From: Alcaligenes faecalis
Lineage (GTDB): Bacteria; Pseudomonadota; Gammaproteobacteria; Burkholderiales; Burkholderiaceae_B
Direction of reading: 5' to 3'
NCBI RefSeq assembly: GCF_002443155.1
Contig: NZ_CP023667.1
Location: 1,364,001-1,428,000 of the forward strand
DNA length: 64,000 nucleotides
The position numbers and the translations under genes were made by a program. The first letter of the stretch is position 1, and each line of letters starts with the position of its first letter. A model generated the notes under the pieces. That model did not search any database and was not told the origin of the DNA. It saw nothing but the letters and a program-made list of their open reading frames with translations. This document shows, piece by piece, positions 19,452-28,496 of this stretch.

Positions 19452-20363
19452 ATGCTTGTGAGCACTCAGAAACTGACCCCTGGCACGACGGCTTTACTGG
19501 TTTTACCCACGATCTTGTGGGCAAGTAACGCCATTGTGGGGCGCCTGATTCATGATCAGGTTCCGCCCATTACCCTGAACTTTTTCCGTTGGCTGGTGGC
19601 TTTCACCATCCTGCTCTTTGTGGGGCGGCAGGTTCTGCGACGCGGCAGCAATTTGTGGACCAACTGGAAACGCTACTCGATTCTGGGGCTGCTGGGCATA
19701 GGGATCTATAACGCTTTGCAATACCTGGCACTGCAAAGTTCCTCGCCCATCAACGTGACGCTGGTCAATGCCAGCTTGCCGTTCTGGATGCTGGTGATCG
19801 GACGCCTGTTCTTCAAATCCATCGTCAATGGGCGTCAGCTGGTGGGTGGCTTGATGTCCTTGCTGGGGGTGGTGCTGGTGCTGACGCGTGCGGATTGGCA
19901 CGAGCTGATCGCCTTCCGTTTTGTGCCGGGCGATGTGTATATGGTGATCGCCACCATTGCCTGGGCAATCTATAGCTGGATGCTCAGCACGCGCCGCCAT
20001 GAGGGTGTCATCGCGGAAACCTGGGCCACCGTGGTGATGGCGCAAGTGTTCTTTGGCTTGATCTGGTCCGGTGCCTTCGCAGCCATGGAGTGGAAGTTCA
20101 CCGATTGGCATATCGACTGGTCCTGGGGCTTGTTGCTGGCGATTCTGTATGTTGGGACAGGCCCGGCGTTGATTGCCTTGCGGTGCTGGGGCGTGGCTGT
20201 CCAACGAGTGGGTGCGGCAACGGCCGGATTCTTCGTGAATCTGATGCCTGTATTTGCGGCTTTGATGTCTGTTTTTATTCTGGGCGATACCCCCAAGCTC
20301 TACCACGGTGCGGCTTTTCTGCTGATTGTGGGCGGGATTTATGTGTCCTCGCGTAAGAGTTGA
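19452..20363 (+). CDS. EamA/DMT-family membrane transporter
   Basis: A 303-aa inner-membrane protein of the drug/metabolite transporter superfamily with ten predicted helices in two EamA repeats. The first repeat opens with LVLPTILWASNAIVGRLIHDQVPPITLNFFRWLVAF, the second with DVYMVIATIAWAIYSWML. Substrates of this family range from amino acids to metabolites and cannot be assigned. The start is uncertain: ATG at 19452 or GTG at 19458, neither with a strong Shine-Dalgarno, whereas the best one nearby serves an overlapping short frame. Confidence 0.88.
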   Translation: MLVSTQKLTPGTTALLVLPTILWASNAIVGRLIHDQVPPITLNFFRWLVAFTILLFVGRQVLRRGSNLWTNWKRYSILGLLGIGIYNALQYLALQSSSPINVTLVNASLPFWMLVIGRLFFKSIVNGRQLVGGLMSLLGVVLVLTRADWHELIAFRFVPGDVYMVIATIAWAIYSWMLSTRRHEGVIAETWATVVMAQVFFGLIWSGAFAAMEWKFTDWHIDWSWGLLLAILYVGTGPALIALRCWGVAVQRVGAATAGFFVNLMPVFAALMSVFILGDTPKLYHGAAFLLIVGGIYVSSRKS

Positions 20364-20402
20364 GGCTTGAGAATACTTGGTATCTGACCCTGCTCCAGAT
20401 AC

Positions 20403-20434
20403 AAAAAGGGACGCCCGGTAGAGCGTCCCTTTTT
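20403..20434 (+). terminator. terminator after EamA gene
   Basis: AAAAAGGGACGC pairs with GCGTCCCTTTTT around an 8-nt loop, followed by further T-rich sequence, 40 bp after the stop codon. Confidence 0.85.
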
Positions 20435-20476
20435 ATTTTTGGGACTCGGGTTCAAGTCCCTGGGCGTGGCAAATGT

Positions 20477-21412
20477 TTATTGCTTGCCATCGTCCATGCG
20501 ACGGAAAATCGTCGCGACCAAAGGACCGGAAATATTGTGCCAAACGCTGAAAATCGCGCTGGGCACGGCGGCCAATGGCGAGAAGTGGGCACTGGCCAGA
20601 GCCACGCCCAGGCCGGAGTTTTGCATGCCTACTTCAATAGCCAGCGTCTTGCGCTGTGGCAAAGGCATGCCACTCAAGCGTGCTAACAGATAGCCCAGGA
20701 CGTAGCCCAGCATGTTGTGCAGAACCACGACGGAGAACACCAGCAAACCGCTGGTCGCAATCTTGGACTGGTTACCTGCCACCACAGCGGCCACGATAGC
20801 CACAATGGCCACGACAGAAACCAGGGGCAGGGCCGCCACGCCGGCTTTGATTTTTTCACCTAGCAGGGACTGCACAATAATGCCCAGGGCAATGGGCAGA
20901 ATCACCACCTGAACAATGGACCAGAACATGGCCGAGGCGCTGACTTCCAGCCATTGGCTGGCCAGGAAGTAAATCAGGGCAGGGGTGACGATAGGGGCCA
21001 GCAAGGTGGTGACCGAGGTAATGGCAACTGACAGGGCCAGGTCGCCACGCGCCAGAAAAGTCATCACGTTGGACGAGGTGCCACCGGGGCAGCAGCCCAC
21101 CAGAATGACGCCAATGGCCAATTCAGGTGGCAGGGAAAAGGCGTAGGTCAGAAACCAGGCCAAGGCAGGCATGATAATGAACTGACCCACAACACCAATA
21201 GCCACACGGCCAGGGCGTACAAACACTTCAGCAAAGTCCTTGCGCGACAAAGTCAGCCCCATACCGAACATGATGATGCCCAGAAGTGGAACAATATAAG
21301 CGCCTAACCAGCGGTAGTGGTCGGGAAAGTAAAAGGCCAAAATGGCAAACAGTAGAACCCAGATGGCAAAGGTATTGCCAACAAAACGGCTCAGGCGGGC
21401 GATAGCCTGCAT
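20477..21412 (-). CDS. Bile acid:sodium symporter (BASS) family protein
   Basis: A 311-aa, highly hydrophobic inner-membrane protein of the bile acid/sodium symporter family; bacterial members move organic anions such as pantoate or other carboxylates with Na+. Characteristic segments are GMGLTLSRKDF, ILVGCCPGGTSSNVMTFLARGD (the unwound-helix Na+ site region) and EVGMQNSGLGVALA. The ATG at 21412 (MQAIARLSRF) is preferred, with GAAGGA upstream; an in-frame extension to 21517 is Pro/Arg-rich and not membrane-like. The substrate is unknown. Confidence 0.88.
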   Translation of the reverse strand: MQAIARLSRFVGNTFAIWVLLFAILAFYFPDHYRWLGAYIVPLLGIIMFGMGLTLSRKDFAEVFVRPGRVAIGVVGQFIIMPALAWFLTYAFSLPPELAIGVILVGCCPGGTSSNVMTFLARGDLALSVAITSVTTLLAPIVTPALIYFLASQWLEVSASAMFWSIVQVVILPIALGIIVQSLLGEKIKAGVAALPLVSVVAIVAIVAAVVAGNQSKIATSGLLVFSVVVLHNMLGYVLGYLLARLSGMPLPQRKTLAIEVGMQNSGLGVALASAHFSPLAAVPSAIFSVWHNISGPLVATIFRRMDDGKQ

Positions 21413-21760
21413 GATGAAATATCCTTCAAGGAGCACGGCTGGCCGGTAGGCCGGCGCGGTGCGGATTAGTCTGTTACGGGGAGCAGCATGGGTCGGGCCG
21501 GGTGTAGGGCCGTCCATCGCAGACCTGCTTAAGGACTGGCGACACGACTTTCCGGTGGGGTGGGATAAAGCGCTGGCAACACGGGGCTGTACGGGCAGAT
21601 CTGGGTAAGGTCAGTTGTACAGGCGGTGGTGAGCGAAACGGGCAACATGGCAGACCATGTTTTTTTATCCTGGAAGGCCGAGCTCGGGCGTATTGTAGAC
21701 CCAGGCCGTCATGGTATTTTGATTAGCTGCCTTGCAAATGGGTGTATTAGGAGAGGGTGG

Positions 21761-22675
21761 GTGAATAGAGCGGGATCACGTCTGGCGGCATACGCCTGTT
21801 TGGCTTTGTCCATGTCTTTGGTGGGCAGTTATATCGCCTTGACGCGGCCCTTGGTCGCGGCGCTGCCGGTATTCCTGCTGGCCTGGCTGCGTTTTGGCAT
21901 TGGCGGGATCGCCATGCTGCGCTGGCTGCGCAAGCCGGCGACCGAACCCGTACTGGACCTGCGTACCCGTGGCCTGATTTTCCTGGAGTCCTTTCTGGGT
22001 AATTTCCTGTTCACGCTTTGCATGGTGACAGGCATCAGCATGACCAGTGCTGTTTCTGCGGGCGTTATTTTGTCCGCCATTCCCGGCATGGTGGCCTTGT
22101 TCAGTTGGTACTTCCTGAAAGAAAGCATAGGCCCTCGTACGTGGGCGTCGTTGGCCTTGGGCATGGGCGGCATTGCCTTGCTGGCTTTGGTGCAGGCCGA
22201 TGATCATGGGGTGGATCAATTGGACCCGGGGAGAATGTGGCTGGGCAATGCGCTGATCTTTTGTGCCGTCTTGTGCGAGTCGGCCTATGCCGTTATTGGC
22301 AAGCGCCTGACCGCTGTGCTTAGTCCCAAGCGCATCAGTGCGATTATCAATCTGTGTAGCTTGGCCCTGATTACGCCATTAGGTTTGTACGCCGCCTGGG
22401 ATTTTGACTTCACGGCACCGGCAGGCTGGATCTGGCCTTTATTGGTGTTTTATTCCTTGGCGGCCAGCGTCTGGACGGTCTGGCTGTGGATGACGGGTGT
22501 GCGTTCCGTACCCGCTTCGCAAGCAGCCGTCTTTATGGTCTTGATGCCTTTAGGCACGGCGGCAGTGGGTGTGCTGGTGCTGGGCGAGAGTTTTACCACC
22601 GTGCATGTTTACGCCTTCATTCTGGCTTTGGCGGGTTTGGTGCTGGCGACCTTGCCTACCCGGGCGAAGTCCTAA
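21761..22675 (+). CDS. EamA/DMT-family membrane transporter
   Basis: A second DMT transporter of about 304 aa with two EamA repeats (SRLAAYACLALSMSLVGSYIALTRPLV and MWLGNALIFCAVLCESAYAVIGKRL). GTG at 21761 is chosen because AGGAGAG precedes it and the first membrane helix follows at once; the frame extends 45 codons upstream but that part is not family-like. The last residues (ALVLATLPTRAKS-type end) are normal. It is divergent from the BASS symporter gene. The substrate is unknown. Confidence 0.86.
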   Translation: MNRAGSRLAAYACLALSMSLVGSYIALTRPLVAALPVFLLAWLRFGIGGIAMLRWLRKPATEPVLDLRTRGLIFLESFLGNFLFTLCMVTGISMTSAVSAGVILSAIPGMVALFSWYFLKESIGPRTWASLALGMGGIALLALVQADDHGVDQLDPGRMWLGNALIFCAVLCESAYAVIGKRLTAVLSPKRISAIINLCSLALITPLGLYAAWDFDFTAPAGWIWPLLVFYSLAASVWTVWLWMTGVRSVPASQAAVFMVLMPLGTAAVGVLVLGESFTTVHVYAFILALAGLVLATLPTRAKS

Positions 22676-22705
22676 AAAAAACCGCTGCATAAGCAGCGGT
22701 TTTGG
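22675..22705. terminator. bidirectional terminator between EamA gene and recJ
   Basis: AAAACCGCTGC and GCAGCGGTTTT form an 11-bp stem with a 4-nt loop; an A-run on the left and T-run on the right let it serve both convergent genes. Confidence 0.85.
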
Positions 22706-22735
22706 GGCAGGGAGACTGGGCAATAGCGCTAAGGT

Positions 22736-24448
22736 TTAATCCTGACCCTGTGCATATTCAATAATGAACTGCACGCTGACGTTCCCGTTCCATTCGTTCT
22801 GATCCAGGCGATAGGCGGCTTCGATATTTTCAGGCAGCAAGGTATCGCGGTTGAACCAGATCGCGTCGAAGTATTCGCCGTTGCGCTCCAGGCTCAACTT
22901 CAAATGCTTGTTCTTGAGCAGACGTTGTTGGCGCACGAAGAAGTTGTCGCGGAAAACAGGAGCCGGGAAGCCGGCGCCCCAGACTTGTTTTTGCAGCAGC
23001 CCGGCCACCGTAATATTAATGTGCTCAGGCTCCAATGAACCGTCGGTTTCGATGATGGGGTCAAACTGATAGCGGCCCGTCAGTTCCTGCACGGCTTCCT
23101 CAAAAGCTTGCACGAACACATCGTAATTGTCTTCTTCGATCGTCAGGCCGGCTGCCATGGCGTGGCCACCAAACTTCAGAATCAGGCCGGGATAGCGTTT
23201 GGACACCAGGTCCAGCGCATCGCGCAGGTGCACGTCGGGAATAGAACGGCCCGACCCTTTGATCTCGCCTTCGTCACCTTGGGCAAAGGCCAGGGTAGGA
23301 CGCCAGTACTTTTCTTTCAGACGTGAGGCGACCAGTCCGACGATGCCTTGGTGCCATTCCGGGTGAAACACGCACACGGTGGCGCTGGTGTCCGGTTCAG
23401 CCAGTTCGGCCGCGCGCAGGGCCTCTTCGCGCATGGACTGCTCAATCGAGCGGCGATCCTGGTTCATGTCCTCCAGTTCGCGGGCCAGATTCGCGGCTTC
23501 GTCTTCATCATCCGTGATCAGGCAGCGTATCCCCAAGGCCATATCGGCCAGTCGACCGGCGGCGTTGATGCGTGGGCCCAAGGCAAAACCCAGATCAAAG
23601 GCACTGGCCTGACGGGGATCGCGGCCTGCAACCTGGAACAGGGCGCGCAGTCCGGCTTGCATCTGGCCCTTGCGCATGCGCTCCAGGCCTTGGGTGACGA
23701 TCAGGCGGTTGTTGGCATCCAGGCTGACCACGTCGGCCACGGTGCCCAGGGCAACCAGATCAGCCAGCTCGTTCAGGCGTGGGCCTGCATTGGCTTCATA
23801 CACCCCGCGTTGTCGCAGCTCGGCACGCAAAGCCAGCATCAGGTAAAAAATAACGCCCACACCGGCCAGGTTCTTGGAGGGGAACTCACAGCCGGGTTGA
23901 TTGGGGTTCACAATCGCCAGGGCATCGGGCAGTTCATCGCCGGGCAAGTGGTGGTCTGTGACCAGAACCTTCATGCCCGCCATATGGGCGGCTTCCACGC
24001 CATCAATACTGGCAATGCCGTTATCCACGGTAATCAGCAGATCCGGCTTGCCCGAAGGGTGTTGTTCTGCCAGTTTGACCACGGCGGGTGACAGGCCATA
24101 GCCAGTTTCAAAACGGTTTGGAACCAGAAAGTCCACAACAGCCCCCATGCTGCGCAGCGCGCGCAGGCCGACTGCACAGGCGGTAGCGCCGTCACAGTCG
24201 TAGTCGGCAATGATCAGCATGCGATCCCGGCGGGCAATGGCATCGGCCAGCAAGATGGCGGCTTCACGCGCCTGAGTCAGCATATTGGGCGGAATCATGT
24301 TGCGCCAGGCCGGATCGATCTGGGTGGCATCGGTCACACCCCGGGAAGCCAGCAGACGGGCCATTAAGTCGTGAATCCCGGCCTGTTTCAGGGCGTTGCT
24401 GGCAGCTTCTTGAGCGGGACGGTTTTTCAGGATAGGGGTGACCACCAC
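22736..24448 (-). CDS. recJ: Single-strand DNA exonuclease RecJ
   Basis: 5'-3' ssDNA exonuclease for recombination and mismatch repair. The DHH-family metal motifs are clear: IADYDCDGATA, TVDNGIAS and VTDHHLPGDELP. After the DHHA1 part (FGGHAMAAGLTIEEDNYDVF) comes the OB-fold C terminus. The 570-aa length is usual. The ATG at 24448 lies inside the last codons of the upstream gene (22-bp overlap), which suggests translational coupling. Confidence 0.95.
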   Translation of the reverse strand: MVVTPILKNRPAQEAASNALKQAGIHDLMARLLASRGVTDATQIDPAWRNMIPPNMLTQAREAAILLADAIARRDRMLIIADYDCDGATACAVGLRALRSMGAVVDFLVPNRFETGYGLSPAVVKLAEQHPSGKPDLLITVDNGIASIDGVEAAHMAGMKVLVTDHHLPGDELPDALAIVNPNQPGCEFPSKNLAGVGVIFYLMLALRAELRQRGVYEANAGPRLNELADLVALGTVADVVSLDANNRLIVTQGLERMRKGQMQAGLRALFQVAGRDPRQASAFDLGFALGPRINAAGRLADMALGIRCLITDDEDEAANLARELEDMNQDRRSIEQSMREEALRAAELAEPDTSATVCVFHPEWHQGIVGLVASRLKEKYWRPTLAFAQGDEGEIKGSGRSIPDVHLRDALDLVSKRYPGLILKFGGHAMAAGLTIEEDNYDVFVQAFEEAVQELTGRYQFDPIIETDGSLEPEHINITVAGLLQKQVWGAGFPAPVFRDNFFVRQQRLLKNKHLKLSLERNGEYFDAIWFNRDTLLPENIEAAYRLDQNEWNGNVSVQFIIEYAQGQD

Positions 24449-25368
24449 TGACTCCAGTTAGAGGTTTGTTTGAACAGGGACCAGATGCGGCGCGAGGCAG
24501 GACCGACGTGAGCGTAGCGGTCCAGTCCGGTCAGCACCAGCTCTGGCATGGGCCCTGCGGCCAGGGGGGCGAGCACGGTACGATCCAGCTCGGCCAGTTG
24601 TTGCAGCCAAAGTCCCCAGTCTTGTCGTATCAGGCTGTCTTGCAAATCATCAATAATGCGCAGTTCGGCAGGCTCGGGGCCTAATTGCTGACTGGAAGCC
24701 CCGCCAAACAGCCATAAGCTGTTCACATTGGGCAGGCCCGCCTGTTCGCGCTCCTGATTGTCCGGCAGCGCAAAGGCCAGCATCTGAAATTCATTGATCA
24801 GGCGACGCCACGGGCGGGTTTGGACATCCTGCGTCCACCAATTATTCAAATTGCTTTGGCTGACCAGTTCTGTGGAGGCTGCTTGCACCGTAAAATCAGT
24901 GGGTGGAGTGACACGCCACAACTCCGGGCTGAGGTACTCGAATTGAAAGCCGGTGTCGTCCAGATAAGGGCGAATGGCCTCCAGCAAGGCACGGCTGTAG
25001 GACTCGGACAAGGCCAGTTGTTCAGCCGGTATCAGCATGGCGCCCTCACGAGAGGGGGCGATGTGAACCAGCTCGGCCAGCCAGACCGCCTGGTCCGGTG
25101 CCGCCGAGTGGATTTGTTTCAACTGGCGTAGCCGCAAAGGGGCCAGACCTGCGCTAAGATGCTGGGCTTGGTGCGCCGTAAAGCCGTGAGCGTGCAAAAG
25201 CCAGGATTGTGCTGGCGTGCACAGGTCCTCGGACGGGTCACGTACCGACAGCGTGCCTTTGCCCTGAGTCAGTAACTGAACCAGTGACGGGGCCGTCTGG
25301 GGCAAGTGTTTGATGAGTTCGCGCGCGATGGCCGGTTCCGGCAGCGCACCGTTGATTACGATCTGCAT
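24427..25368 (-). CDS. Conserved protein upstream of recJ (COG4255-like)
   Basis: A 313-aa soluble protein of the betaproteobacterial family sometimes labelled as phosphoglycerate-mutase-like, though no phosphatase active-site motif is visible. Notable segments are IAPSREGAMLIPAEQLALSESYSRALLEAIRPYL, RRLINEFQMLAFALPDNQEREQAGLPNVNSLWLFGG and the C-terminal LTGLDRYAHV. The ATG at 25368 (MQIVINGALPEP) is chosen because the protein looks conserved from there; the frame upstream runs antisense through lolC. It overlaps recJ by 22 bp. Function unknown. Confidence 0.8.
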   Translation of the reverse strand: MQIVINGALPEPAIARELIKHLPQTAPSLVQLLTQGKGTLSVRDPSEDLCTPAQSWLLHAHGFTAHQAQHLSAGLAPLRLRQLKQIHSAAPDQAVWLAELVHIAPSREGAMLIPAEQLALSESYSRALLEAIRPYLDDTGFQFEYLSPELWRVTPPTDFTVQAASTELVSQSNLNNWWTQDVQTRPWRRLINEFQMLAFALPDNQEREQAGLPNVNSLWLFGGASSQQLGPEPAELRIIDDLQDSLIRQDWGLWLQQLAELDRTVLAPLAAGPMPELVLTGLDRYAHVGPASRRIWSLFKQTSNWSQWWSPLS

Positions 25369-25410
25369 GACAGCGATTGTAGTGTTTTCTTTGAGGCGAT
25401 AGCAGCTCGC

Positions 25411-26685
25411 ATGGGATACGAATTTTGGATTGGAGCGCGGTATGCCGGCCTGGCCAAGGGCCGCAAACGGCGTGGGGGACGAAAAGACCGTTTCGTCTCC
25501 TTTATTGCGGGCAGCTCGATGGCGGGGATTGCCCTGGGGGTAGCCGCGCTCATTGTCGTGCTGTCCGTCATGAACGGCTTTCAGACCCAGGTGCGTGATC
25601 GCATGCTGTCGGTCTTGCCGCATATTGAACTGATTGTGCGCAATGCCGATCATCAGCAAGTCTTGAATGAATGGAAGTCGCTGGCCCAAAAAGCCCAGAC
25701 CAATCCAGCGGTGGTGGGCTCGGCCCCCTATGTGGCCGGGCAGGGCATGCTGGTGCGCAGCAATCAATTGATGGGCGTGCAGGTACGCGGCATTGAGCCT
25801 GATCAGGAAAGCAAGGTGTCCGAGCTGGCCCAGCAAATGGTCATGGGCCGACTGGAAAACCTGCAGCCAGGCACTTTCGGGATTGTGCTGGGCGAGCAGT
25901 TGGCCAATCAACTACGTGTCAGCACGGGCGATACGATCATGCTGATGGCTCCGCAAGGCTCGATCTCGCCAGCCGGTTTTTCACCGCGCATGCGCCAGTT
26001 CACGGTAACCGGTGTGTTTTCCTCCGGCTATTACGAATACGATGCCAGCCTGGCTTTTGTGAACGTGGATGATGCTTCCAAGATTTTCCGCGATAGCGGC
26101 AATAGCGGCGTGCGTCTACGCATTAAGGACATGCAGCAGGCTCCCATGGTGGCTCAGGAATTGGCCAGCAAAATGCCGCGCAACGTGTTGGTGTCGGACT
26201 GGACGGCCAATAACCGCACCTGGTTTGCCGCCGTGCAAACTGAAAAACGCATGATGTTCCTGATCCTGGCTCTGATTGTGGCCGTGGCGGCTTTCAACCT
26301 GCTGTCCTCTTTGGTGATGGCGGTAAAAGACAAGCAGTCGGACATTGCGATCTTGCGTACGATTGGCGCCACCCCCAGCGAGATTGCCCGTATTTTCCTG
26401 GTGCAGGGCGCCTTGATCGGCGTGGTGGGGACGTTGCTGGGTGTCGGCTTGGGCACCTTGATTGCCTACAATATCGACGTGATCGTGCCCTTTATTGAAA
26501 ATCTGATGGGCCGTAAATTCCTTCCGCAGCAGATTTACTTTATTAGCGAGCTGCCATCCAACCCGCAGGTTGACGATATTGTGCTGATTGCCATCGTCTC
26601 GCTGGTTCTGTCCTTCCTGGCCACGCTGTATCCAAGCTGGCGTGCTTCCAAGCTTCAACCTGCACAGGTGCTGCGTCATGACTGA
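25411..26685 (+). CDS. lolC: Lipoprotein-releasing system permease LolC/LolE
   Basis: Inner-membrane subunit of the LolCDE ABC machine that releases lipoproteins toward the outer membrane. The 424-aa protein begins MGYEFWIGARYAGLAKGRKRRGGRKDRFVSFIAGSSMAGIALGVAALIVVLSVMNGF, has a large periplasmic domain, then three C-terminal helices of the FtsX/MacB type. The start at 25411 matches LolC/E N termini. Only one permease is present, so a single LolC/E-type subunit may act as a homodimer (inference). Its stop overlaps lolD by 8 bp. Confidence 0.93.
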   Translation: MGYEFWIGARYAGLAKGRKRRGGRKDRFVSFIAGSSMAGIALGVAALIVVLSVMNGFQTQVRDRMLSVLPHIELIVRNADHQQVLNEWKSLAQKAQTNPAVVGSAPYVAGQGMLVRSNQLMGVQVRGIEPDQESKVSELAQQMVMGRLENLQPGTFGIVLGEQLANQLRVSTGDTIMLMAPQGSISPAGFSPRMRQFTVTGVFSSGYYEYDASLAFVNVDDASKIFRDSGNSGVRLRIKDMQQAPMVAQELASKMPRNVLVSDWTANNRTWFAAVQTEKRMMFLILALIVAVAAFNLLSSLVMAVKDKQSDIAILRTIGATPSEIARIFLVQGALIGVVGTLLGVGLGTLIAYNIDVIVPFIENLMGRKFLPQQIYFISELPSNPQVDDIVLIAIVSLVLSFLATLYPSWRASKLQPAQVLRHD

Positions 26686-27391
26686 TCTTATCGCTCCAAC
26701 CGTGCTGCGCGCGCGCGATGTCAGCGTCCACTACGAGGAAGGTGGCAACAGCATTCAAGTGCTCTCCGGGGTGAATCTGGAGGTGTGTCGTGGCGAGATG
26801 GTGGCCATTATTGGTGCTTCCGGCTCGGGTAAAAGTACTTTGCTGCATGCTTTGGGCCTGCTGGACAAGCCCAATACCGGCAGTATCGAGGTCAACGGCA
26901 CCCAGACGGAAAGCCTGAATGAAAGCGAGCGCAGTCAGCTGCGCAACAAGGTGCTGGGTTTTGTGTACCAGTTCCACCATTTGCTGCCCGAGTTTGATGC
27001 GCTCGACAATGTGGCCATGCCCTTGATCGTGCGCCGCATGAAGCGTGCAGAGGCGCGTGAGCAGGCTCAGCAGGTGCTGGAACAGGTGGGTTTGTCCCAG
27101 CGCGTGCATCACTATCCGGGCCAGTTGTCCGGGGGCGAGCGTCAGCGGGTGGCCTTGGCACGTGCTTTGGTGACACGGCCTGCCTGCGTGCTGGCGGACG
27201 AGCCTACGGGTAATCTGGACCGCTACACCGCTGAAGGCATGTTTGAGCTGTTGAGCCGGGTCAATGAAGAATTCGGCACGGCGTTTGTCATCGTGACTCA
27301 TGACCAGGCCCTGGCCTCCTTGGCCCATCGTCAGCTGGTTATGGACAAGGGCTATCTGACCCAGGAAATCAGGGCCGAGCGCCGGTCTTGA
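26678..27391 (+). CDS. lolD: LolD lipoprotein-release ATPase
   Basis: ATP-binding subunit of LolCDE. The 237-aa protein has Walker A GASGSGKST, the family stretch VYQFHHLLPEFDALDNVAMP, the signature LSGGERQRVALARAL, Walker B VLADEPTG and the switch His in IVTHD. The ATG at 26678 overlaps the lolC 3' end by 8 bp. Family features such as FHHLLPEF separate it from MacB-type ATPases. Confidence 0.95.
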   Translation: MTDLIAPTVLRARDVSVHYEEGGNSIQVLSGVNLEVCRGEMVAIIGASGSGKSTLLHALGLLDKPNTGSIEVNGTQTESLNESERSQLRNKVLGFVYQFHHLLPEFDALDNVAMPLIVRRMKRAEAREQAQQVLEQVGLSQRVHHYPGQLSGGERQRVALARALVTRPACVLADEPTGNLDRYTAEGMFELLSRVNEEFGTAFVIVTHDQALASLAHRQLVMDKGYLTQEIRAERRS

Positions 27392-27464
27392 TAGCCGGCA
27401 GGGTCACGGTCTGTAAAACCGTGGCCTTCTCCTTTGCAGGCCGGTTCTTGTGGGGAGTTTCATT

Positions 27465-28298
27465 ATGCTTATTGATACGCACTGTCATCTGGATGCTCCC
27501 GAATTTGCTTCAGATCGCGAGCAGGTCATTGAGCGCGCCCGCGCGGCAGGTGTACGTTCGATTGTGGTGCCGTCCGTCGGTGTATTCGATTTTCAGGCTG
27601 CCCGCGAGACCGCCAAGGCTGCGCCCGGTGGTGTGTATGCGCTAGGTATCCACCCCTTGTTTACACCCAAGGCGGGTGAGGCAGATCTGGAAGCCCTGGA
27701 GCAGGAAATCCAGCTGCGGCTGGATGATCCGCGTTTTGTTGCTCTGGGTGAAATCGGTCTGGATTACTTTGTGCCAGCGCTGAAAACCGACGAGGCCAGC
27801 CGCCATCAGGAGTGGCTGTATGAGGCCCAATTGGCTATGGCGCAGCGCCATGGCTTGCCTGTACTTCTGCATGTGCGCCGCTCCCAGGATCGGGTACTGA
27901 AATATCTTCGGCAGTTTCCGGGAGTCGGCGGAATCGCCCATGCTTTTAACGGTAGCGAGCAGCAGGCACAGATGTTTATGCGTCAGGGCTGTGCGCTGGG
28001 TTTTGGTGGGGCCATGACCTTTGGCCGAGCCAAGCAGATTCGCAGGCTGGCACAGGACATGAGTCTTGCCGATATGGTGCTGGAGACCGATGCGCCGGAT
28101 TTGGCACCGTCCTGGCTGGTAGAGCCGGGAACACCACTGGCCTCGGTTCGTAATGAGCCGGCCGAAGTGAAGGGAGTCGCGGAAAGTCTTGCGGAGCTGC
28201 GGGGGATGGACGTGGCTGATGTCATTAGCCAGACCGGTGCCACGGCACGACGAGTCTTGCCAAGGCTGGATGCGTTTTTGTCTAGCCAGGGGTATTAG
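27465..28298 (+). CDS. TatD-family metal-dependent hydrolase
   Basis: A 277-aa amidohydrolase-fold protein of the TatD family, whose characterised members are Mg-dependent DNases. Metal motifs are DTHCHLD at the N terminus, GEIGLDY, HVRRS, AHAFNGS and ETDAPDL. GGGGAG lies 7 bases before ATG 27465, favouring it over GTG 27450. It is 73 bp after lolD on the same strand. Confidence 0.93.
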   Translation: MLIDTHCHLDAPEFASDREQVIERARAAGVRSIVVPSVGVFDFQAARETAKAAPGGVYALGIHPLFTPKAGEADLEALEQEIQLRLDDPRFVALGEIGLDYFVPALKTDEASRHQEWLYEAQLAMAQRHGLPVLLHVRRSQDRVLKYLRQFPGVGGIAHAFNGSEQQAQMFMRQGCALGFGGAMTFGRAKQIRRLAQDMSLADMVLETDAPDLAPSWLVEPGTPLASVRNEPAEVKGVAESLAELRGMDVADVISQTGATARRVLPRLDAFLSSQGY

Positions 28299-28496
28299 CT
28301 AGGGTTCGGTTTTTTGAGCTTATCGGGACTGCTTTTTCCTGTGCCTTTTCACACGACCCATCTTTGAGCTAAGAGGATCTTCTTGCCTATCGGTACAAGC
28401 CGATGTGAGCAACGTGTCCTTTTGCTGACTCTTTAAAGCAGCCCTGAACTCTACGCTATAGATTTGCGTGGAGGTCGCGATGGCAGGGCAGAGCCC

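Noticed and set aside
20441..20460. Hairpin with GGGTTCAAGTCCC resembling a tRNA T-arm, a possible tRNA fragment or att site
   Set aside because: No acceptor, D-arm or anticodon stem fits around it, and there is no integrase or second copy. More likely a chance hairpin next to the EamA terminator.
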